Below are positions 25,914 through 34,395 of a stretch of DNA of 64,000 bases, one piece after another (position 1 is the first letter of the stretch; each line of letters starts with the position of its first letter). Below the pieces are notes generated by a model. That model saw nothing but the letters and a program-made list of their open reading frames with translations, had not been told where the DNA came from and made no database searches. Source of the stretch: DATBLE01 sp963837265 (lineage in GTDB: Bacteria; Actinomycetota; Thermoleophilia; Gaiellales; Gaiellaceae); assembly GCA_963837265.1 (NCBI GenBank), contig CAWIMQ010000006.1, forward strand, positions 310,001-374,000. The letters run 5' to 3'. A program made the translations under genes and the position numbers.

Positions 25914-26782
25914 CAGTTCGTCAGCCCCTTCCGCGTGTACGCGTCGAACCTGTCGACGCTCGCCGTGAAGAAGTGGCTGCGGCAGTCGGGCTTGCGGACG
26001 AAGTACAGGTAGTCCACCTTCGCCGGGTGCGCCGCCGCCTGGATCGAGGCGAGCCCCGGGCTCGCGATCGGCGTCGGCGGCAGCCCCCGGAACCTGCGGG
26101 TGTTGTACGGAGAGCTCGAGGCGAGGTCGTCCTTGGTGATCGCCTGCGTCGGGGGGATTCCGAGCCCGTAGCGCAGGGTGGCGTCGATCCCGAGCGGCAT
26201 GTGCAGGTGAAGCCGGTTGTAGATCACCGCGGCGACGAGCGGCCGCTCGCGCGGGACGACGACCTCGCGCTCGACCATCGACGCGATGATCAGCACGTCG
26301 TAGGGAGTCAGGTTCTTCGAGCGCGCGTAGCCGAGCTCGACCTCGCCCCAGTTCAGCCGGAACGCGGCGAGCTGCTTGTCGCGGAGGGTCGCCGCCGAGT
26401 CGTTCTCGAAGAGCTCGTACGTGGCGGGGAAGAGGAACCCCTCGAGGCTGCGGCGCTTCCCGTCGCCGGCGAACTTGCCCGGGTACGCCGACGACGCCGT
26501 CGCCCGGAGGTAGGCGGCGGCCGTGATCGCCGGGCTGGCCGCCGCTGCGCGCTCGGCCATCTGGGCGCGCGTGAACCCCTCCGGGAAGAGGATCTTCAGC
26601 ACCTTCGGAGCCGTGACGGTCGTCGGCGGGGGCGGAGCGGCCCGGTGATCGCCGCGAACGGCGGCCCAGGCGGCCCATCCGCCGCCGCCGGCGACGAGCC
26701 CGAGGAGGACCAGCGCGACGAGCCGGCGCCGGTACGCCTGCTCGGGCGTCGGACGGGTCAGCTCCGGCGGACCGTCCACTCG
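25910..26782 (-). CDS. mltG: Endolytic transglycosylase MltG
   Basis: Cleaves nascent peptidoglycan strands at the membrane. From a GTG at 26782 the protein has 290 residues: a short N-terminus, one transmembrane helix (about 20-37), a Pro/Thr linker, a LysM-like part and the YceG catalytic domain with LEGFLFPATYEL, the catalytic glutamate in IIASMVERE and YNRLHLHMPLGIDATLRYGL. An alternative CTG at 26761 would share CTGA with ruvX. The GTG is kept because it is a normal start in frame. The alaS-ruvX-mltG-aroE order is the conserved actinobacterial one. Confidence 0.93.
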   Translation of the reverse strand, partial: RVDGPPELTRPTPEQAYRRRLVALVLLGLVAGGGGWAAWAAVRGDHRAAPPPPTTVTAPKVLKILFPEGFTRAQMAERAAAASPAITAAAYLRATASSAYPGKFAGDGKRRSLEGFLFPATYELFENDSAATLRDKQLAAFRLNWGEVELGYARSKNLTPYDVLIIASMVEREVVVPRERPLVAAVIYNRLHLHMPLGIDATLRYGLGIPPTQAITKDDLASSSPYNTRRFRGLPPTPIASPGLASIQAAAHPAKVDYLYFVRKPDCRSHFFTASVDRFDAYTRKGLTNC

Positions 26783-27141
26783 AGGTAGCCCGAGAGCAGG
26801 TGCGCGGCGGCACGGGCGTCGTCGCCGGTCCCCGCGCCGGCGAGCACCGTCGTGAAGCGCTCGTCGAAGGTCTCGACCGGGACGTCGAGCGCGGCCTCGA
26901 GGGCGGCGACGAAGCTCTCGGTCTCCTCCGCCTGCGCCCCCCTCGCCCCGCGGAGTGTCAGCGGCAGTCCGACGACGACCCGCTCGGCCCGCTCCTCGCG
27001 CACGAGCTCGCGCAGGCGGGCGAGGCCGTCCCGGCTCGCCGCACGCTCGACGGTGCAGAGCGGCCGGGCCACGGTGCCGGTGGGGTCCGACACGGCGACG
27101 CCGGTGCGGGCGGAGCCGTAGTCGAGGGCGAGCACCTTCAA
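26758..27141 (-). CDS. ruvX: RuvX/YqgF-type Holliday junction resolvase-like nuclease
   Basis: RNase H-fold protein of 127 residues (family usually 135-150), starting LALDYGSARTGVAVSD with the first catalytic Asp, then VVVGLPLTLRG, ETFDERFTT with the second acidic residue and a C-terminal Asp in GTGDDARAAAHLLSGYL. YqgF proteins act in 16S rRNA 5' maturation and possibly junction resolution. The TTG start at 27141 shares TTGA with alaS. Confidence 0.92.
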   Translation of the reverse strand: MKVLALDYGSARTGVAVSDPTGTVARPLCTVERAASRDGLARLRELVREERAERVVVGLPLTLRGARGAQAEETESFVAALEAALDVPVETFDERFTTVLAGAGTGDDARAAAHLLSGYLEWTVRRS

Positions 27142-29681
27142 GCGAGCTTGGCCACGAGTGCGTCCCTGGCGGCGTCGAGGGCCTCGCCGAGCGCATCCGG
27201 GTTCCTGCCGCCCGCCTCGGCCAGCGTCGGCCGCCCTCCTCCGCCGCCGCCGATCCGCTTCGCCGCGTCGCGCACGAGCGCGACCGCGTCGACGCCCCGG
27301 TCGGCGATCGCCTGGTCGAGGTTGAAGACGAGAAAGGCGCGCCCGTCGTCGGTCGAGCCGAGGAGCACCGCCGCCGCGCCCTCCTGCTGCCGGATCCGGT
27401 CGGAGAGGTCTCGCAGCTCTCCGCCCGTGACCCCGCTCGCCTCGGCAACGACGACGCCGTCCTCGCTGGACCGGATCTCGAAGCGGGTCTCGAAGGGCTG
27501 CGCCGGCCTCCTCGTCTCCCTGCGCGCGGCCTGGAGCGCGGCGCGCAGCTCCTCCGCCTCGTCGGCGCGGGCGCGGAGGAGCGCGTACGCCTCGCCGGCG
27601 GTGACCGCCTCGATCCGGCGCACGCCCGACGCGGACGAGCCCTCGGAGAGGATCACGAACGGCCCGATCTCGGCGGTCGTGCGGACGTGCGTGCCGCCGC
27701 AGAGCTCGCGGGAGACTCCCTCCACCTCGACCACGCGCACCTCGTCCCCGTACTTCTCGCCGAAGAGCATCGTCGCGCCCAGGTTGCGGGCCTCGTCGAT
27801 CGGGACGACGAACGTGCGCACCGGGTGGTTGGCGAAAACCGCCTCGTTCACGCGCCGCGTGACCTCGTCCCGCTCGGCGGAGGTCAGGGCCTCCGGATGG
27901 GTGAAGTCGAAGCGGAGCTTGTCCGGCCGGACCTCCGAGCCGGCCTGCCGCGCGTGCTCGCCGAGCACGTCCTGGAGCGCCTTGTGCAGGAGGTGCGTGG
28001 CCGTGTGGTTCGCCATCGTCGGAAACCGCACGCTCCACGGCACCACCGCCCGGACACGGTCGCCGGCGGCGAAGCCCTCGCCCTCGAGGAGCAGCGCCTG
28101 GTCGTCGTCGAGGCGGTACGCGGCCCGCAGGACCGCCCGCGAGCCGTCGTCCTTCGCGAGCTCGCCTGCGTCGGTGACCTGACCGCCGCCCTGCGGATAG
28201 AAGGGCGACTCGTAGAGCTTGGCGAGGAAGAGCCCGCCGTCGAGCTGCTCGAGGGCTCCGACCTCGGTGAGCACGTCGGTCTTCTCCCAGCCGACGAACT
28301 CGGTCGTGAAACCCGCTGCTGCGGCGAGCTCGGCCGCGCGCCGCCGCTCTCCGTCGACGCCGGCCCTGCCGCCGCCCGCGCGCGAGATCTCCCGGTGCTC
28401 GTCCATCAGGCTCGTGTAGCCGTCCTGGTCGACGGCCAGGCCGCGCTCGCGGGCGAGCTCGGCCGTGAGCTCGAGCGGGAATCCGTACGTCGCCTGGAGC
28501 GTGAAGGCGTCGGCGGCGGAGATCGCCCCGCGCCCGGCCGCCTCCTCGAACAGCTTCATCCCGCGCTCGAGCGTCTCGCCGAAGCGCTCCTCCTCCGCGC
28601 CGAGGATGCGGAGGATCGGCTCGCGATGCTCGCCGAGCTCGGGATAGGCGGGCGCCATCTGGTCGACGACCACCCCGGCGAGGCCCGGCACGAACGGCGC
28701 CTTCATCCCGATTCTCAGCCCGTGCTGGGCCGCCCGGCGGACGATCCGCCGGAGCACGTACCCTCGGCCCTCGTTCGAGGGGGTGATTCCCTCCGCGGCG
28801 AGGAACGCCATCCCGCGCCCGTGGTCTGCGAGCACGCGATGCGCCTTCGTCGCGTCGGCAGAGTCGCCGTAGGCGACCCCCGACTCCGCGGCGATCCACT
28901 GCATGATCAGCTGGTAGCCGTCCGTGTCGTACACGGACGGGACGTCCTGCAGCACCCTGGCCATCCGCTCGAGCCCCATGCCCGTGTCGATGTTCTGCTC
29001 GGGGAGCGGAGTCAGCGTTCCGTCCGGGTGCAGCTCGTGCTCCATGAAGACGAGGTTCCAGACCTCGAGGAACCGCTCGCAGCGGGTGCAGCCGGGCAGG
29101 CAGTCGGGCGTGCCGCAGCCGGTCTCCGCGCCCCAGTCGAAGTAGATCTCCGAGTCGGGGCCGCAGGGACCGGGTCCGCCGACCGACCAGAAGTTCTCCG
29201 ACGACGGGAGCGGCACGATCCGCTCCGGCGGCACTCCTGCCTGCTCCCACAGCCGGATCGCGACCTCGTCCGGGCCCAGCTTCAGCTCCGGGTCGCCCGC
29301 GTGGACGGAGACCCAGATCCGGTCCCAGTCGAGCCGCAGCCGCTCGCGGAGTAGCTCGGTCGCGTACGCGATCGCGCCGTCCTTGAAGTACTGCCCGAAC
29401 GAGAAGTTGCCGAGCATCTCGAAGAAGGTCAGGTGGTAGGTGTCGAGCCCGACCTCGTCGATGTCGACCGTCCGGAAGACCTTCTGCGCGGTCGTCGTCA
29501 GCGGGGCGGGAGGCGGCTCCCGGCCGAGGAAGTACGGCATCTGCGGTTGCATTCCCGCGGTGGTCAGGAGCGTCGAGTGGTCGTCGGCGCGCGGGATCAG
29601 CGAGGCGGACGGGCAGCGCAGATGGCCCTTCTCCTCGAAGAAGGAGAGGAACCCCTCGCGCAGCTCCGCGGTCGTCCGCAT
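27138..29681 (-). CDS. alaS: Alanyl-tRNA synthetase
   Basis: Class II synthetase of 847 residues. The catalytic domain starts at ELREGFLSFFEEKGH, the editing domain carries HTATHLLHKALQ and CGGTHVRTT zinc ligands, and the C-terminal C-Ala region contains GGGGGGRPTLAEAGGRNPDAL. ATG at 29681 is preceded by a TACAAT box six bases away. It starts the alaS-ruvX-mltG-aro operon. Confidence 0.98.
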   Translation of the reverse strand: MRTTAELREGFLSFFEEKGHLRCPSASLIPRADDHSTLLTTAGMQPQMPYFLGREPPPAPLTTTAQKVFRTVDIDEVGLDTYHLTFFEMLGNFSFGQYFKDGAIAYATELLRERLRLDWDRIWVSVHAGDPELKLGPDEVAIRLWEQAGVPPERIVPLPSSENFWSVGGPGPCGPDSEIYFDWGAETGCGTPDCLPGCTRCERFLEVWNLVFMEHELHPDGTLTPLPEQNIDTGMGLERMARVLQDVPSVYDTDGYQLIMQWIAAESGVAYGDSADATKAHRVLADHGRGMAFLAAEGITPSNEGRGYVLRRIVRRAAQHGLRIGMKAPFVPGLAGVVVDQMAPAYPELGEHREPILRILGAEEERFGETLERGMKLFEEAAGRGAISAADAFTLQATYGFPLELTAELARERGLAVDQDGYTSLMDEHREISRAGGGRAGVDGERRRAAELAAAAGFTTEFVGWEKTDVLTEVGALEQLDGGLFLAKLYESPFYPQGGGQVTDAGELAKDDGSRAVLRAAYRLDDDQALLLEGEGFAAGDRVRAVVPWSVRFPTMANHTATHLLHKALQDVLGEHARQAGSEVRPDKLRFDFTHPEALTSAERDEVTRRVNEAVFANHPVRTFVVPIDEARNLGATMLFGEKYGDEVRVVEVEGVSRELCGGTHVRTTAEIGPFVILSEGSSASGVRRIEAVTAGEAYALLRARADEAEELRAALQAARRETRRPAQPFETRFEIRSSEDGVVVAEASGVTGGELRDLSDRIRQQEGAAAVLLGSTDDGRAFLVFNLDQAIADRGVDAVALVRDAAKRIGGGGGGRPTLAEAGGRNPDALGEALDAARDALVAKLA

Positions 29682-29687
29682 GAAGGG

Positions 29688-29693
29688 ATTGTA
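29688..29693 (-). promoter_or_regulatory. Putative -10 box of the alaS operon
   Basis: TACAAT six bases before the ATG, a near-consensus -10. The first transcribed base would be at or next to the start codon. Confidence 0.6.
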
Positions 29694-29823
29694 TGGGCGC
29701 CCCGGGCCGCCCCTGAGCGTGCGACTGCCCTGCTCGCGCCCGCGTCAGGGCCCCGGGCAGGGCCGTGAGGCTCGCCGAGCCGACCGCCGCCGCGGCCCCA
29801 GGGCTCGCCGGCCGGCTCGCCGC

Positions 29824-30603
29824 TCAGGAGGCCGCAGCCCTCGGCGGCTCTTCGAGCCCTTCGCCGGCGGCGATCTCGTCCCGGATCTTCTCCAGCGACC
29901 GGCGGATCAACCGCGACACGTGCATCTGCGAGATCCCGATCTGCTGCGCGATCTGCGACTGCGTGAGCCCCTCGAAGAAGCGGAGGTGAAGGATCTTCCG
30001 CTCGCGGTCGTCCAGGACCCGGAACCCGGGCTCGAGCACCGCACGGTCCTCGGAGACCTCGTACTGGTGCTCCTCCGTGCCGATCGTCTCCATCGGATCG
30101 ACGTCCTCGTCGTCGCCGTGACCCCCCACGGAGAGTGAGAGTGAGCTGTACGCCCGGCCGCTTTCGAGCGCCTCGAGCACCTCCTCCTCCTCGACGCCCG
30201 CGGCCTTCGCCAGCTCGGGAATCGTGGGCGACCGGCCCTGCTGCACGGTGAGCTGCTCGACGAGCCTGGAGAGCTTGACGTTCAGCTCCTGCAGGCCCCG
30301 AGGCACGCGCACGGACCAGCCGCGGTCGCGGAAGTGACGCTTGATCTCGCCGATGATGTTCGGGGTCGCGTAGGTGGTCAGCTCGACACCCCGGTCGACG
30401 TCGAACCGGTCGATTGCCTTGATCAGCCCGATCGCGCCGATCTGGACGAGGTCGTCGAGCTGCTCGCCGCGGTACGAGTAGCGCCGGGCGAGGGAGCGCA
30501 CGAGCGACATGTACCGCTCGATGAGCTGCTCGCGGGCCGCCAGGTCGCCGTCCCCGTGATAGGCGCGGAGCAGGTCCCGGTCGCTCGACCGCCCGGCCGT
30601 CAC
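29824..30603 (-). CDS. SigB/SigF-type alternative sigma factor
   Basis: Group 3 sigma-70 protein, 259 residues. Region 2 contains LVRSLARRYSYRGEQLDDLVQIGAIGLIKAIDRFD and YATPNIIGEIKRHFRDRGW, region 3 has RSPTIPELAKAAGVEEEEV, and region 4 has LTQSQIAQQIGISQMHVSRLIRRSL. The family controls general stress or developmental genes. GTG at 30603 shares GTGA with an RsbW-like gene, the typical regulator of such factors. Which stress it serves is unknown. Confidence 0.93.
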   Translation of the reverse strand: MTAGRSSDRDLLRAYHGDGDLAAREQLIERYMSLVRSLARRYSYRGEQLDDLVQIGAIGLIKAIDRFDVDRGVELTTYATPNIIGEIKRHFRDRGWSVRVPRGLQELNVKLSRLVEQLTVQQGRSPTIPELAKAAGVEEEEVLEALESGRAYSSLSLSVGGHGDDEDVDPMETIGTEEHQYEVSEDRAVLEPGFRVLDDRERKILHLRFFEGLTQSQIAQQIGISQMHVSRLIRRSLEKIRDEIAAGEGLEEPPRAAAS

Positions 30604-30986
30604 GCCTCCCTTCCCGCGACGAGGCTCATCGCAAAGTCGACCCAGGCATCGCCGCCGTCCGCGTCGAGCCGATAGCTGTCGAAGACCGCCTCCAGCACAT
30701 GGTGCGTCCCGTAGCCGTCGCCGCCCTCACGGGCGAGGTCGCGCCGGAGCGACTCCGTCTCGAAGGGCCCGATGCGGCCGTGGAGCATGCCGTCCTCGAG
30801 GCGCAGCGCGACCGTGACGTCGCGGCGCGGGTCGTCGCGGGGCAGCAGACCCGTCATGGCCAGTTGGAGGTCGGAGAGGCTCTCGACGGTCAGGTCGAGC
30901 CGGACGGCGAGGCCGCCGACCACGAGGTGGGCCACGTCGTGGTAGCGCCGGTCGCGTGGCAGCGTCAGGACGATCTCGTCGCTCAT
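30600..30986 (-). CDS. Degenerate RsbW/SpoIIAB-like anti-sigma factor
   Basis: A 128-residue protein aligning over its length with RsbW: VVGGLAVRLDLTVESLSDLQLAMTGL matches the first helices and GYGTHHVLEAVFDSYRLD the GLGLYLMETLMD region. The ATP-binding N box (ExxTNAxxHA in active kinases) is replaced by TGLLPRDDP, so ATP binding and kinase activity are doubtful. A good Shine-Dalgarno GAGGGGG precedes the ATG at 30986, which also shares ATGA with the DUF948 gene. Direct sigma binding is inferred from its coupled position. Confidence 0.75.
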   Translation of the reverse strand: MSDEIVLTLPRDRRYHDVAHLVVGGLAVRLDLTVESLSDLQLAMTGLLPRDDPRRDVTVALRLEDGMLHGRIGPFETESLRRDLAREGGDGYGTHHVLEAVFDSYRLDADGGDAWVDFAMSLVAGREA

Positions 30987-31435
30987 GTTTCCCCCTCGAT
31001 CTCGTCCACGATCTCCTGCTGGCGGCGAGCGGCTTCCTCCTTGCCGGTCGCAACCGCATCGTGCCAGCTCCTGCGCGCGCGGAGCGCGGACACCGCGTGA
31101 CGCACGCCGCCGACCAGCCCGGCGAGCTTCTCGACCGGTCGTGCAACGGCGCCCGTGACGCTGCGGACGGCGGTGTCGACGCCGCTGACCGCGTCCGCGA
31201 CGCTCTCGGTGATCTGGTCGACCTTGTCCAATTGCTCGTTGACCCGGTCCACTGTCGTGCCGAGCTTGGAGATGACCGGGAGGAGCTCCCTCTCGGTTCC
31301 CTCCATCAACGAGGAAACCCGCCGCAGGGTTGCGCCGAGCCGGAGCGCCGCGTATCCGAGCGCGAGGCCTGCGAGCACGAGGAAGACGGCCAGCGCGAGG
31401 TACGCCAGATCGCTCCAGCCGAACGACGCGATCAC
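30983..31435 (-). CDS. DUF948-like membrane-anchored coiled-coil protein
   Basis: 150 residues: an N-terminal transmembrane helix (about 8-30), then a heptad-rich region with EQLDKVDQITESVADAVSGV and an acidic tail ending QQEIVDEIEGE. DUF948 proteins are found near alaS in streptomycetes too. GTG at 31435 shares GTGA with mnmA. Function unknown. A role at the membrane together with the sigma system is only positional. Confidence 0.8.
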   Translation of the reverse strand: MIASFGWSDLAYLALAVFLVLAGLALGYAALRLGATLRRVSSLMEGTERELLPVISKLGTTVDRVNEQLDKVDQITESVADAVSGVDTAVRSVTGAVARPVEKLAGLVGGVRHAVSALRARRSWHDAVATGKEEAARRQQEIVDEIEGET

Positions 31436-32694
31436 GGGTCGATCCCGGGGTCGGAGACGGTTCCGGCGCCGACGACGGCGTCGCCTTCGTAGAGGACCGC
31501 GGTCTGGCCCGGCGCGACCCCGTACGCCGGCGCGGCGAGCTCGAGGTGAAACCCTCGCCCGGTCGGCCGGACGGCCGCACGGACGGGAGGCGAGCGATGG
31601 CGCACCTTGACCTCCGCATGGTCGACGGGGATGTGGAGACGGCCGCTCACCGTCATCGACGTGCACGCGAGCGACTCCCGCGGGCCGACGACGACCGTGT
31701 TCGTCTCGGCACTCGTTCGCAGCGCGAAGAGCGGCCTCCCGGCGGCGATCCCCAGTCCCCGGCGCTGGCCCGGGGTGTAGCGCCAGTGGCCGCGATGCGA
31801 TCCCAGCACGCGGCCATCCTCGTCGACGACCGGCCCGAGCGTCGGGGCGAGGCCGCGGCGCTCGAGAAACGATCGGTAGTCGCCGCCCCCGAGGAAGCAC
31901 GCCTCCTGGCTCTCCGCGCGCGTCGCGGCGGCGAGCCCGGCCCGGGCGGCCTCGGCCCGCGTTTCCTCCTTCCCCTGATCGCCGAGCGGGAAGGACACCG
32001 ATCCGAGCATCGCCGGGTCGAGCCGGGCGAGCATGTACGACTGGTCTTTGGCCCCGTCCGCGGCGCGGGCGACCAGGAGCCGGCCTCGATGCGACACGAT
32101 GCGGGCGTAGTGGCCCGTGGCCAGGCTGCCGGCACCGGCGCGCCGCGCGAAGGCGAGCAGCTCCCCGAACCGAAAGCACCCGTTGCAGCGCGTGCACGGA
32201 TTCGGGGTCTCGCCGCGCGCGTAGCCGCGGACGAACGGGTCGACCACCACGCGACGGAACTCCTCGCGCAGATCGAGCGTGACGTGTGGACGCCCGAGCG
32301 CGTGGCAGGTCTCCCGGGCGGCGATCACGGCCGCCGGCGAGCAGCAGACCCGCTCGCCCGCTCCTGCCGCCGGGTCGACCCAGAGGCGGAGAGTGACTCC
32401 GATCGCCTCCGGCCCCGCGCGGAGCAACGCCACCGCGGAGTCCACCCCACCGCTCATCGCCACCGCGACGCGGCCGGCAGAGGGAGCCGCGCGGAAGACG
32501 GGGCCGAGCGCATTCGCGAGCGCGTCGACGGACAGCGTCTCACCGCCCACCGCCGCGGCCTCGATCAGGGTCAGGCCGCGAAGATCCGCGTCGAGGCCGT
32601 CGGCGTCGGCGTCGGCGATGCGCTCGCCGTCGAGCCGCAGGCGCACGAGCGCCCAGGATCCGCCGCGAGAGGAGTCCCCGCTGATCTCGACCAT
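31432..32694 (-). CDS. mnmA: tRNA 2-thiouridylase MnmA with an N-terminal extension
   Basis: Thiolates U34 of tRNA Gln, Lys and Glu. The PP-loop is SGGVDSA at 81-87, the catalytic cysteines lie in NPCTRCN and SQEACF, and KDQSYML is intact. About 70 residues precede the usual start. They contain LRLDGERIADADADGLDADL and a helix ETLSVDALANAL, which recall a degenerate NifU/IscU-type scaffold domain without cysteines. ATG at 32694 is used, with a GTG directly before it as an alternative. Stop shares GTGA with the DUF948 gene. Confidence 0.92.
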   Translation of the reverse strand: MVEISGDSSRGGSWALVRLRLDGERIADADADGLDADLRGLTLIEAAAVGGETLSVDALANALGPVFRAAPSAGRVAVAMSGGVDSAVALLRAGPEAIGVTLRLWVDPAAGAGERVCCSPAAVIAARETCHALGRPHVTLDLREEFRRVVVDPFVRGYARGETPNPCTRCNGCFRFGELLAFARRAGAGSLATGHYARIVSHRGRLLVARAADGAKDQSYMLARLDPAMLGSVSFPLGDQGKEETRAEAARAGLAAATRAESQEACFLGGGDYRSFLERRGLAPTLGPVVDEDGRVLGSHRGHWRYTPGQRRGLGIAAGRPLFALRTSAETNTVVVGPRESLACTSMTVSGRLHIPVDHAEVKVRHRSPPVRAAVRPTGRGFHLELAAPAYGVAPGQTAVLYEGDAVVGAGTVSDPGIDP

Positions 32695-32793
32695 CACCCC
32701 AGGATGGCATACGACCGGCCCATCCCGGCGACGGGCCGGAACTCCACCGCAGCTCGACGGCACCCCGCCACACCGGGCGACTCCCCCGCAACG

Positions 32794-32813
32794 CCCCCAC
32801 CCAAGGGTGGGGG
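32794..32813. repeat. Hairpin CCCCCACCC / GGGTGGGGG
   Basis: A perfect 9-bp stem with an AA loop. The outer words GACTCCCCC (32779-32787) and GGGGGAGTC (32809-32817) could form a competing stem. The same stem core recurs at 44220-44237 and 48865-48882. Confidence 0.6.
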
Positions 32814-32942
32814 AGTCACCCCTGACCCGCTGCCTCGAGCCTATCGTGAAACCTGCGCCGCGACTGTGACCCCTTCGAGCCGGTTGAGGAACTCCTCGGG
32901 CCGGGGGCCGCCCGGAACGGATCGGCGAGGGAAGAAGAGGAC

Positions 32943-32971
32943 GCGCGGGGGAACCACTCGTTCCCCCGCGC
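32943..32971. repeat. Perfect 12-bp inverted repeat, related to 1685-1713
   Basis: GCGCGGGGGAAC and GTTCCCCCGCGC around CACTC. It differs from the first copy only in one G:C pair length, the outermost base and the loop. Confidence 0.65.
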
Positions 32972-33159
32972 TTGCTCCACCCTGCCGATCGCTCCGCTCC
33001 GTAGCGAACCTGGACGAACCAGGTGGGTGCCCTGCGGGCCGGCTCGTCTCCCGACTCGCCGACCCGACGCAGGCTCCCTCGCTATGGGCTACAGGTTCTA
33101 CATTGGTGTGCGAAGCCACGAACAGGGTCGGGCGCGCATCACTGTAGCGAGCGGCGCGT

Positions 33160-33591
33160 CTATCCCGTCCGGGCGAGGCTCCAGCGGATCGTCTGCACCC
33201 CGTCGAGGCGGAGCAGCTCGGCGAGCGCGGGTGTCACCTCGAAGTCGTGGCCGGGCGCGAACGGCCCACGATCGACGATCGTCGTCAGCACCGTCCTTCC
33301 TCTGAACGAGAGGAAGATCTTCGCGCCGCAGGGAAGAACGGGATGGTCGACCCCGAGGCTGGCAGGCTTGAGGAGCGTCCCGCAGGCGGACGGTCGACCG
33401 GCGAGCGGCCGGGTGCGCGGAGCGGCCAGAGCCGTGTACCACCCGCTCATCTCCGAGATCGCAGGCCGCGGCAGCGTCGACGCAGCCCGCGCGGGGTGGT
33501 CGTTCCTGGACCCGAGAGCGACGCCGCCGACCGCTGCGAGCACCGCGGCCGCGAGCAGGGCGAGCAGACGCTGGGCGAAGACCGGGCTCAC
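33160..33591 (-). CDS. Exported RlpA-like / double-psi beta-barrel protein
   Basis: 143 residues. An N-terminal signal or anchor helix (about 7-26) is followed by a small beta-barrel with SGWYTAL, SACGTLL, LPCGAKIFLSF and the catalytic-type Asp in TTIVDRGPFAPGHDFEV. RlpA and related 3D-domain proteins cleave or bind peptidoglycan outside the membrane. The GTG start at 33591 gives the whole signal helix. It is a single gene separated by gaps on both sides. Confidence 0.8.
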   Translation of the reverse strand: MSPVFAQRLLALLAAAVLAAVGGVALGSRNDHPARAASTLPRPAISEMSGWYTALAAPRTRPLAGRPSACGTLLKPASLGVDHPVLPCGAKIFLSFRGRTVLTTIVDRGPFAPGHDFEVTPALAELLRLDGVQTIRWSLARTG

Positions 33592-33717
33592 GCCGGGAGG
33601 CTCACCGCGGCCGGAGCGCCGCGACCGGATGGGGAAGGCCGGCGCCGGGACGACGACGCCGGAGGAGGACAGGATCGCCCCGCAGCGCGGGCCCGAAGCG
33701 CCGAGGTGGAGACGTGC

Positions 33718-34116
33718 TCATTCCCCGTCTCCGGCTCCGTCCCCGCCTGCCGCCCGTTCCTCTGCCGCGCCGAGAACACGGGTGTAGGCCTCGACCTCCT
33801 CGGACGGGGCGTCACCCGCTTCGGTGCGAAGCGGATAGTCCGTTTCCACGAGCTCGGGCGCTGGCTCCGCGTGCGGCTCGGCCTGCCGTGCGACCTCGAG
33901 CTCGGGCTCGGGTTGCGCCTGCGGGGCGCGGTAGCCGGGCACAGTGCGCGTCTGCGCACGCCAGACGGCAACCTCGATCAGCGACACCAGTAACCAGCCG
34001 CCCGCGAGCAGCGCGACGACGACGGCAGGGCGCAGGTCCGCATATCCGGCCCCTGCCCCGAGCAGGAGAAGAAACCCTGCCTCGAGCACGAATCGCGGCA
34101 CGAACCCGACGACCAT
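33718..34116 (-). CDS. Two-helix membrane protein with acidic tail
   Basis: 132 residues: two hydrophobic helices (about 8-26 and 30-50), then a cytoplasmic tail rich in Glu, Pro and Ala (QPEPELEVARQAEPHAEP). No family recognised. ATG at 34116. It lies downstream of aspS (279-base gap) on the same strand. The clean topology and codon pattern support a real gene. Confidence 0.7.
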   Translation of the reverse strand: MVVGFVPRFVLEAGFLLLLGAGAGYADLRPAVVVALLAGGWLLVSLIEVAVWRAQTRTVPGYRAPQAQPEPELEVARQAEPHAEPAPELVETDYPLRTEAGDAPSEEVEAYTRVLGAAEERAAGGDGAGDGE

Positions 34117-34395
34117 CTCTCAGCGCAGACCGGCGCGCCCGGTGCCCGGCGCGCGGCGGCTCGGGGTTTCCGGCCGGGAGGGCTCGCCCGACCCCTCGCC
34201 CGAGGGCGGGCGGCCGCCGCACCGAAGCGGCGTGAGGGCCGGTGCCCGGATCGGTGTCGTCGGCTCGCGTGTGGACATGGCTCCGTCCCTCTTCCGCCCG
34301 CGCGAGCACGCGCCTTGCGGGCGGGCCGTCGTCTCGGCGACCCGATATTAGCCGCCGTCAGAAGCCGGGAGCGGCGGGCGCGCCCGCGATACGGA
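34117..34395. other. Gap between aspS and the membrane protein gene
   Basis: 279 bases with no gene seen. A GC-rich imperfect hairpin (CCCTCGCCCGAGGGCGGG near 34191-34208) may end transcription from aspS. Confidence 0.35.

Larger units (their letters stand above)
32698..33159. other. 462-base gap with two hairpin elements
   Basis: Lies between the RlpA-like gene and mnmA. It contains two strong palindromes (32794-32813 and 32943-32971). An open frame on the minus strand at 32841-33119 runs through the larger palindrome and has no recognisable family, so I do not call it. No tRNA fold was found. Confidence 0.5.

Noticed and set aside
26759..26761. CTG as the start of mltG
   Set aside because: It would fit the CTGA pattern, but an ordinary GTG seven codons upstream is in frame and gives a normal N-terminus.
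32841..33119. 92-codon frame on the minus strand
   Set aside because: It runs through a perfect palindrome, has no homologue I recognise, and no start signal.
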